Shown here piece after piece: positions 55,711-64,000 of a stretch of 64,000 nucleotides of DNA. This DNA is from Cryptomeria japonica. Taxonomy: Eukaryota > Streptophyta > Pinopsida > Cupressales > Cupressaceae. The position numbers were made by a program, and so were the translations under genes. Within the stretch, counting starts at the first letter, position 1. Each line of letters begins with the position of its first letter. The notes under the pieces were generated by a model, which saw nothing but the letters and a program-made list of their open reading frames with translations, had not been told where the DNA came from and ran no database searches. The stretch covers positions 187,433,449 through 187,497,448 of the forward strand of contig NC_081411.1 of NCBI RefSeq assembly GCF_030272615.1. Reading direction: 5' to 3'.

Positions 55711-55858
55711 ACCCCCGATATAATCTCTGCAGTTGGTTCTATCAGATCTTTCTTCAAAACCTCTGATATAACCTCTACAACCAGTTATGTCAAACCTTCC
55801 GGTATAACCTCTACCATCGGTTCTTTCAAACCTTCCAGTATAACTTCTGTCACCGGTT
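55711..55858 (-). repeat. 36-bp repeats between protease and missing RT
   Basis: The (G/A)TATAAC-type core lies at 55718, 55766, 55802 and 55838 (spacing 48, 36, 36). In the gag-protease frame the unit encodes a 12-residue EVI(L/P/S)EGL-like repeat; a stop at 55785-55787 falls within it. Confidence 0.75.
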
Positions 55859-57509
55859 TCTTGCAACTTTTCTTAGGACTCAAATTCTTCACCTCCTTCT
55901 CTTTCTCCTTCAAAGAAATCAATGAGAACTTATGCCCATCTTTTTCAATGGTAACTAGGTTTCTTCTATAGTCATAAATAGCTCCTCTATCATACTGCCA
56001 AGGTTTTCCCAACAAGGCATGACAAACATTCATTGACACAATATCACATAAAACTTCATCTCTGAAAGGCCCAATATTGAAACTCACCCAACATTGCTCC
56101 TTTATCTCTACCTTCTAATCATCTTGTAACCAACTTACCTCATAAGGACAAGGATGCTCAAGCCTCTTCAACCCAAGTTTCTCAACCATTTCCTCAGATA
56201 CTAAATTATCAATACTTCCACTATCTACAATGACCTTGCAACACTTACCACTTGATTTGCATACAGTCCAGAAAAGACTCCTCCTCTGAGTAGATCCGGT
56301 ATCCTTTCTTCTGAACATAAGGGATTCTCCTTGCTCTGGTGCACAGTCAGATCCGGTACCATATGGTTCTTCACTTGCCACACAACTTCTTGCCATTCCT
56401 TGCTTACATTCATAGGATCTATGTCTGGTTTCTCCACACTTGAAACATTTGCCAATAAATTCTTTACCAGTATTGTTGCTACCTTTCCTCGGTGTCTTTT
56501 GCTCCGGTTTTTTACTCCACTTAGGTTTTGCCCCCTCTTCTTCAACCAGTTTCTTCATACTATCATTCATCTTGAATTTCTCCTTTCCCTTATTCGGATG
56601 TCTTCTTCTCACCTTCTCCTCAGCCTTCAAAGCAAATTGGTAAGCTTCTTCAACTGTTGAAACCTTCAACATACTCATCTCATCTTGAATGTTAAAAGCA
56701 AGTCCACTGATATACCTCACCACCTTTTTTTTGTCAATCTCTCTATCTCCAGATCTAGTTACCACCTTGTAGAATTCCTCGGTATATTCCTTCACAGTCA
56801 TGTTTCTTTGTTTCAGGTTCTGCAACTTCTTGAACAACTCCAGTTCATAGTCTCCCAATATGAACTTGGCCTTCAACCTTGCAACCATCTGTCTCCACTG
56901 GGTGATCTTCAATTCACCATTCTCCACTTTGTCTTTCTGCAACTCTTTCCACCACAAGGCAGCATGCCCTTTCAACTTGGTCTGTGCCAGTCGGACTCTC
57001 TGCGAGTCCTTGACATCCTCAAACTCAAAGTAGTCCTCCAACTCTTTGATCCAATCGATTAGATCCTCTGGGTTCAGCATTCCGAAAAAGTTAGAAACCT
57101 CAACTTTATGCATTTTACTTGCTTGTGCCACTGCTCTTAGGAATCTTTCCTCTCTCTCATCTTCCGATCCTTCAGCTTCCTCAAGCTCTTCACCGGCTTC
57201 CACATATTCATCATTAGAATCAAGGTTTCTTCGCAAACTAGCCAAAGCACTCTGGATTTCATTCCTCACTTCATTCTTGAAGTCTTCCATCATCTGTTTT
57301 ACCCTCTGGGGGTTTGCTCTCCTCGACGACATCTCTCCTTCCACTCCAGCGAACTGCCTCAACTCAACAATCTGACTATCGGTTTCAATGGCCTCCCCTT
57401 GGCGATCTATTGAACACACACGCATCTTGCCTCCAATCAGCGATCCGTCCACCTCAAGGAATGTCTCAATGTTCGCATACGATTCTTCCACCAGCCGGTC
57501 CATAACCAT
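55785..57509 (-). pseudogene. gag: Gypsy gag-protease, one internal stop
   Basis: The frame runs from Met at 57509 to a TAG at 56115-56117 and continues in the same frame to 55785. It carries the Retrotrans_gag core (DLIDWIKELEDYFEFED, RVRLAQTKLKGHAALWW, KQRNMTVKEYTEEFYKV, VVRYISGLAFNIQDEM). The knuckle CFKCGETRHRSYEC follows (56446-56405). It has the normal ligands but R where G usually precedes H. Protease: VIVDSGSIDNLVS (D-S-G at 56225-56217), then after the stop DEVLCDIVSMNVCHALLGKPWQYDR. Nothing of RT follows. The start lies inside or just past the primer-binding site, so the leader is almost absent. Confidence 0.9.
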
Positions 57510-57520
57510 CTTTGATACCA
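57506..57520 (-). promoter_or_regulatory. Primer-binding site overlapping gag start
   Basis: The minus strand reads TGGTATCAAAGATGG two bases after the LTR end. The first gag ATG (57509-57507) is inside it, so primer binding and translation start share sequence. Confidence 0.75.
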
Positions 57521-57522
57521 AT

Positions 57523-58273
57523 TGATGCAGTCATAACCAATAAAAACCCTCAAAAGAGTCAATCGGCTTATGCAACAAGAGAGACACAACGAAAGCAGTA
57601 AGAAAACATAACAAATTCACATAAATTAGAACTTCCGAAAATCATCCGGCAATCTTCGTATTATCATCAAAGAACATACGGTAGTTAATCGGTTACATGC
57701 ACGCTTCAAGCCAGATACAATCCAACTGGGACTCTAAGAATCAACCGGATCACAACATGCGAATCTCAATCCTTATTCTTAGTTCTACTTCCTCTGCCTC
57801 CACAAATGATTACATAACATCATATTATTACCCACCTGAACACATTCGGGTTGGCCTCAAAGGATTACATTCACCAATGCAGGAAAATGAAATGTATAAT
57901 TAGGTCAGCCCTAAGATTTAAGAAATATTTCCAAAAAATAACAACCAAGTGATGTAGTTCAGCAGGAAGGTTGGCCACACACCAAAGAACATTGGACAAG
58001 ACCCAAGATGGATCCACACGCCAAGAATCGCGTCGGAATGAAGGAAAACCAACCGGAAGCGATGACTGACTGGAGAAGAACCCATATGAACTAGAAATCA
58101 GAAATCAGCCACATGAATCCACCAAAAAACTGCAAACAAGATCTGCCACGAAGAACAAGCAACTACCGGTAAGAATACTGAAACTGCACAAAGAACTAAA
58201 CAAGAACAAAATTGAAAGGAAATTTTTTTGGTTGATGCAAGATTGCTCATCGACCGGGGATGCTCTTACATCA
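57523..58273 (-). repeat. Gypsy 5' LTR (751 bp)
   Basis: The + strand runs TGATGCAGTCATAACC to CTCTTACATCA, then the TTAAC target copy. Collinear with 48054-48878. Confidence 0.9.
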
Positions 58274-58278
58274 TTAAC

Positions 58279-61200
58279 ACATTTGCAAGAAGAATGGCAT
58301 ACTTTACTATAGTTGTAAGATGCTAGTAGCAAACAATGTTGGCCACCATTATGACTATCACTACTAACACGTTTATGACTTCCACATCCACAGTGACCAT
58401 CCTTGATTTTGTCAAGCATAGTCTTGATTATTTTTTCATCATTGTTTTTCTACATTGTTACTATACTTTGTGGACCACTCTATATGATTTGGTATAATGG
58501 GTGCAAACTAGCAAACTTCACAGAAGAAGTTAACATTAACGCCTTGTATTTTTGGTAGTTGGGTACAAGATGAGGTTGCATGCCTATTTTGGCATAGGGC
58601 ACATTCTAGGATATGTAGAAGTTAGGGAAATGAAATGACACCTAATTATTGTTGGAGTAACTAGGACATTATCTAGTTAATTATCTAATTAGGTCCTTTA
58701 TTAATTTATTCACTTAAGCTAAACTTAGGTGTTTTTTATCTTTTATTAGATTGAGATTTATTTAGCATATTTTGTCTATTTTATTATGATGTAGACACTT
58801 GTCAAGCTCTTTTTTAATCTTGTCCTAGGGTTTGCATCTAAGATTTTATCTTTATGCTTTTATAAACATTCATTATATCCATTGTAATCTATCCAAATCA
58901 TTTACAGTTTACTCTTAATATCAGATTCCCCTTTGGATCAATTCTCTCTCAAGGTTGCATATTAATCATGGTTTCTTCTCTTCAGATGTGATAGGTGTTT
59001 TGCTTGTAGCTAATTCATGGGCTTTTGGAGATGAATAAATAACTCGAACAACACTTGGGGTCTTATTATTGAAAAAAATAGTTGTGTGACCTTCACTTCT
59101 ATACCCCATGCAATAGGGACTTTGTTGAATTTTTTATTTACTAGATATTTGTTCCATCCATGCAATTTCCAAAGCCTCATTTTTGTGTCGAGAGCATACA
59201 TTCAACTAGTTCTCTTTGGCTATGCATAGTTAAGCCTCCAATGAACCATTCCTTCCTAATGATTTCATCTTTTTCCTTGGGGGAACTTCGAGTGCAACTC
59301 CTTGAATCCTTGGTCATATTTTCTCATGATCTCTTTGGAATTTCACTTGATATCTTTCAATGTAGAAATGATTCTTTGAAACATCTCTAGGTAATCACGC
59401 CCCATCTTTATCAAGGCATGAGTACAAATTGTATGCTCTTTCAATTAGGGTGGTTGCAAGGATTTAAATATTTTAGATATCATTTATTATGTTCCTCTCT
59501 CTAAGAAATCATGTAAGCCTTACAATGTCTAGAGGCATCTTCAACTCTAGTGTAGGGCTTCACTATAATGAGCCCTACTCATAAATGACTATAGGATTCT
59601 ACATGTTAGTATCCATGACTATTGATGCTTGTGCAATTACTCTATCTACTCGCAAGGTAGTATGAGAGAAATTTTGGAAGTTCGGAATAATACTATCAAA
59701 AATAATTTATAAATATTATCATGGGGAGTTTTTGATACCTCTTCCAAACTACATCCTTGAATTTGCAAAAGCAAGAAAGATGTTGTAGATTCATGTATTC
59801 CCTCTCAATTGTTGATGGATTTTCTTCTTTAGATTGGGTATGTGTGAGACATTAGCCTTAGGCAACAACTTGGTTCATCAACATGTGAGCACATATACAC
59901 AACCTCAACAATAGTAAGCTATGGTTCATGCATTGGTGTTAAGTGTACTCAATTCAGCCATTTGTAAAAGACACCTTGTGATGTGCATTATTAGTGCTTT
60001 CACACTTGTGTTGCCCCATTTGTGCAATGTGTCTTCCTAGGTTTCTTTGCTACCATTCCAACTAAACTAGTCTTGCAACCTTTCATATGATTCTCTTCAT
60101 ACACTTTGTGCTAAGTACTACAGTCGCCATCTTTGCACACTACTTCATGAACAAGTCACGTCTTTGACTAGACACCCTTAGCATGGTAAGGGAATCACTC
60201 CATGGGGGGGATTTCAAAATGCTTCTCCACAAACAACATTTCTACTCAAGTGAAATTTCTTTAAACAATTTGTGATGCAAAGGAGTCAAAAACATAGTCA
60301 AAGCTTCCTTAAGCAATAAGTAGGTTGATACCATTAATTAAAAGATGTAGGAATCAATTAAACCTTTCATGAACTTTTGCATGCATGTCCATTCCAAATT
60401 AGGATGCTTCGCTTAATTGATTGACTCCATGATCAAGGTAACAAGCTCTTAGTGAACACTTCAATGCCAACAAAGGCATCTGGACAATCAAATGAACGTG
60501 TGCTTAGGTAAATTGACCTAAGATTCTTCATATAGGTTATTGCCAAACACCTCCTTCACTTTCCAATTACAAATCTATGCACTAGTAAGCATTGCAACTT
60601 TAATAAACTTTAATTCAAGTAAGAACCATCTATGGATATCATCGCATGTTATCTATCAACATGTCATTGTAAATTTAAAAAAAGACATATAGAAGGTCCA
60701 AGCAATGGAACCAAAACATTAACCATCCAATACCTAGCATTACTCCATTTATTATGGCTCAAACATTGTTGTAGGTTCTACACACTAGCTTACATTCAAA
60801 ACTCTCACCTCAACATCTTTGCTAAAGACTCATGCATTGAATTGAAAAATAACATAGATAACTATCAAGTACACTAAACATGCCCAAAGATAAACATAGC
60901 TACACAATGTACTTAGACGAATATCCATTGATTTCTACATCTATGTAAAAGTTAGAAAATATGATTTTAGCTTGGATCGTCCCTCCTTGTTGTTTGTGCA
61001 TTCAACCCAATATCCAACTTCAAAGCTAGACAGAGATTCAACTACTTATTGCTCCCACACCCCTCCAGGATACTTCATCTTAGCCCTATACACAAAACCA
61101 AACATGAGGGAAGGATTGATGAATGAAAAGAATTAGACCTAATGGGGGCCTTCTTTGTCTTCCACTTAAGTTATGTGGCATGAGTTTAGAAGGTGTTATT

Positions 61201-61540
61201 TGACTTCAAATACTTAATCTCTCAAAGGGATAGTGTGAAGAAAAGGGCTTATGATTTATATACATAAGCCTCATTTTGCCTCCATGAGCATAGAAATTTA
61301 TTTTAACTAAACTAATTTAGGTAATTAGATGACTTTGATTCATTTTTTGGTTTTTAGACCTATCAACCAAAATGGTGAATATTGCCTATCATTGGAAATA
61401 AAATGTTCAAGGGAAAATCAACCTTGAACTTAAAAAGTTTGAAATAAATATAAATTATATGAATTTCTATTAATAGAGCTCAAATTTGATATATATTAGT
61501 GTGTTGAATTACAATTATAGAGTAGGGTTTTATATTTGCT
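58279..61540. other. AT-rich spacer, nothing recognised
   Basis: No coding motif, LTR end or RNA gene that I can support. Open frames (58105-58419 minus overlaps the LTR; 59160-59390; 60632-60877) are short with no recognisable domain. Confidence 0.45.
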
Positions 61541-63501
61541 ATACCCCAGTAGTTAAAGGTGCATGGAAATACAATTTGCTCACAAATATGTGCAAGAATT
61601 CGTTATCAAGTTTACACTAATTCTACACACAACTTAACTGTGAGGAAGTTAAGTAGCAGAACAACTACCTACACTAACCTTGAGAGGAGGGTAATGCAAA
61701 AAAAAAATCCAAATCGTTACAATAGTTACAGAAACTTAACAAAAATAGACATAACAACACGCGTGCCACAACACAGTGATTTATGTGGGGAAAAAAACCC
61801 ACACTCCAAAAGCTACCCAATATATTATTTAGCAATCAATAACAGATTACAATATACTTGCAAAGAAAGCTCTTCACAAGAGTACCACTAATCAGAGACT
61901 CGGAGGTAACTCAATAGTCATAAGACTCTTATACACAACCTCTATCTCACACCTCATATATAGGAGATACAATACAAGAAACTATCAAATGGTATTACAA
62001 AACCATGGGCTAAAACCACCCAATAAAGTAGACTCAACCTTATCTCCAATCTAGATGCCCTATGACGTGTCAAAACACATATCAACACACGTTCCTCCCT
62101 TTTATAGCTCATTTATGTGTCCAATGCATTTTATATTTCCTATTTCAAGAGTCCAAACTTCTGGAGGCCATAACTTGTAAATCAGGTGTCCGATTAACGA
62201 ATTGTTTGAAGCGTTGAAAGCTTGTGAAGTGCTCTATCACCTCGTGACATGTTATGTTAGTTACGCCCACTTTTTAGGGCATTTTAGATGGTTTAAAGCC
62301 TTCAATTAAATTAAAACCTTTCATTGCACCTACCTATAAAGTGGAAAATTGGATCCTAGTGACTCCCCACCTAGGAGAGAGAAAGGAAGCCACTAGGATG
62401 ATTTTCAATTGGGAGGAACTCTACATTCAAAAGAGGGGCTTGAATCCACTAGATCCAAATCCGAGGGAAACAAGGATGTGAATTCCAAATGGATTGCAAG
62501 GGTTGAAGTGTGATTTACCCTCTTTTGTAAAAGAGAAAGTTGACTTGATTATGCAGAAAAGAGAGAGGAAATGAGTGAAATGAGGAGCTACCAGTTCGGG
62601 ATCGCGCTATAACTTCAGATCTGAGCTAGTTAGATTGATATGGATCTGCCCTACAAATTTGGAGAAAAGTTGTCGGGACTGTGGCAGGAATGTACATGGT
62701 CCTCCACAAAATTCGTGAAGCGAAAAGGGTTCTCCTGTCTTTGCAAATGAAGCCCAAACCTGCAATTAAAGTTGCACACCTGCAACCTACACATAGAAAA
62801 GAGAGGGAAAATGGTTGTGGATAGGCATTTGCCTCAGTCAAACCCCGGTTGAGGAATCAACCTTGAAAGAAAGTAATTGTGAATGCTTGAATGTAAACCT
62901 TGTAGATGATGATTGCTTTGCTTCTTCAATGTAACCTTCTGAATGTATACCTTGTAGATCTGCAACTTGTTGATGATGATTGCTTTGCTTCTTGAATGTA
63001 ACCACAAATGTTGTATGAAATGGCATGTAACATGACAAAACCCTATAACACACACATGCTTGCAAATGAATGTTGTAATGTTGCTCCAATGGATGAATGA
63101 AGAAGACTTGAATGCTTGATGATGACCTTGAAATCCCATATCTTATCCTTATGCCTCTCATCCCCCTAAATGAGGAAATTGACTCCCCTTTTATATATGC
63201 CTCAAGGATTAATTTTCAACCATTGAAGGCCAACAAAGAGAAATTACAAATCCCGAAGGAAAATTATGCATAGGAGACCGGGCAGACCTAACTTAGGGCC
63301 ACCCTAAGGGGTGGGGACAGGGGCGCCATGCCCCTGTCCTGCCCTATTTTGGGGCCCGGACAGGGTCTAGAGTTTAGACAAGGAGGGTTCAAGGATGAAA
63401 AATGCAAAAAAGGGGTCTTGATTAGGAAGGAAGATGTCGTCGCCGAGTGAGGACCTAAAATGTGGTTAAAATTGCAGGGGTCGCAATTTTATGACACTAC
63501 A
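61541..63501 (-). repeat. 3' LTR of a second gypsy-like element, low end unresolved
   Basis: The minus strand starts TGTAGTGTCATAAAATTGCG at 63501, next to a polypurine tract identical in phrase to that at 43413. The low-coordinate end is not defined; about 61541 is where LTR-like sequence begins. It contains a GC hairpin (63315-63339), a 67-bp-period duplication (GATGATGATTGCTTTGCTTC at 62905 and 62972), and AAAAGTTGTCGGGAC (about 62665), which also occurs in the 36634 element's LTR in the opposite relative orientation. Confidence 0.55.
63315..63339. repeat. Perfect GC-rich stem-loop
   Basis: GGACAGGGGC pairs with GCCCCTGTCC around GCCAT: ten perfect base pairs, mostly G:C. The same GGACAGGGGCGC arm is amplified in the minisatellite of the 36634 LTR. 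Confidence 0.8.
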
Positions 63502-64000
63502 TTTAGCCCCCACTTTAGCAGGAGTATGGCCTACGCCAATATTGTCGATAAAGTAGAAGAAAAGGAAAGATGAAGATGAGGGACGTGGAGCAATACCACA
63601 AGGAGTATAAGACACCACTAATATTGAGGAGCAAAAAGCCCCCAATCTTAGGGTCTCAACTCACGCCAACATACACAAGAGAACACAAAAAGGCACAAGA
63701 CACATGAAAACAAAGACAAAGCACAAAAGACACACGACAAGAACAAGACACAAAACTAACTAGCTGAAGAGACCTCAATACTCAGATGTCTCAACAACTA
63801 ATCAGGACACAAAGACGAATGCCATCACATAAACACAAGCAATCACATAAAGAGCAAAGATGACATCACCCATGAACCATCAATAGTAAAACTATGAGTT
63901 CATGAGAGGAAGAAGAGAGAGAACATGAATACACACCTTGGTGATCCATGAGAAGAAAAGCGAAGAAGAAAGAAACCATAGACATCTCGCCCCTAAAACT
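63502..64000 (-). mobile_element. Polypurine tract and 3' internal end of gypsy-like element
   Basis: The minus strand reads TAAAGTGGGGGCTAAA (63517-63502) before the LTR. The remaining 480 bases are non-coding and A-rich on the + strand. GACATCTCGCCCCTA near 63980 echoes the GGGGCGAGA phrase in the 3' region of the 36634 element. The rest of the element lies outside the window. Confidence 0.55.

Larger units (their letters stand above)
48054..58273 (-). mobile_element. Gypsy gag-protease element, invaded by a copia; TSD TTAAC
   Basis: LTRs at 57523-58273 (5') and 48054-48878 (3') both run TGATGTA...TGCATCA. Perfect TTAAC duplications lie at 48049-48053 and 58274-58278. After subtracting the inner copia (49043-55535 plus one target copy), the internal region is only about 2.1 kb. 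It holds gag and protease, a 36-bp repeat region and a short 3' tail; RT, RNase H and most integrase are absent. This fits a terminal-repeat gag-only type element or an internal deletion that predates the copia insertion. Confidence 0.9.

Overview
The window looks like repeat-dense intergenic DNA from a large plant nuclear genome. It is AT-rich on average, and I recognise no ordinary host gene, tRNA, rRNA or CRISPR array. Nearly everything I can support is LTR retrotransposons, LTR fragments and tandem or inverted repeats. Primer-binding sites of the TGGTATCAGAGC type (initiator-Met tRNA), G-rich polypurine tracts, copia gag/PR/INT/RT/RNase H motifs and gypsy gag/PR motifs all point to a land plant. 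A conifer or another big-genome plant is possible, but I cannot name the species.

Layout. (1) 1.2-4.7 kb, + strand: 3' end of a retroelement-like unit carrying an unrecognised, broken, coiled-coil-rich reading frame, then a polypurine tract and a 904-bp LTR. (2) 5.5-9.0 kb, + strand: a copia-like gag without pol, an array of about ten stem-loops with a near-constant 14-nt loop, then a polypurine tract and LTR. A 1529-bp solo LTR (6637-8165, target duplication TATTG) interrupts the array. (3) 13.5-15.4 kb, + strand: decayed copia RT-RNase H, joined tail to tail with a minus-strand copia (15.4-20.6 kb) that has one LTR. (4) 21965-27498, minus: copia-like gag-protease element without pol. (5) 28022-35002, minus: full-length decayed copia. 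(6) 36634-45072, +: gypsy-like element with near-identical 1.65-kb LTRs and target duplication GTTCA; its only long frame is an open 1058-codon ORF with a retropepsin and a G-patch-like motif. (7) 48054-58273, minus: gypsy gag-protease element (target duplication TTAAC), invaded by a complete copia at 49043-55535 (target duplication ATGAC). (8) 61.5-64 kb, minus: 3' LTR and 3' internal end of another gypsy-like element running out of the window.

The elements do not form a pathway. Most work-capable parts are gag/protease modules without polymerase, so any movement would depend on enzymes supplied in trans by relatives. All pol-bearing copies here are broken by stops, frameshifts or lost catalytic residues.

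The most unusual signal is the stem-loop array at 6562-8510. Its arms differ from unit to unit yet stay self-complementary, and its G:T pairs make sense only in the + strand RNA, which is the sense strand of the host element. Removing the solo LTR and one target duplication restores the regular spacing between units.
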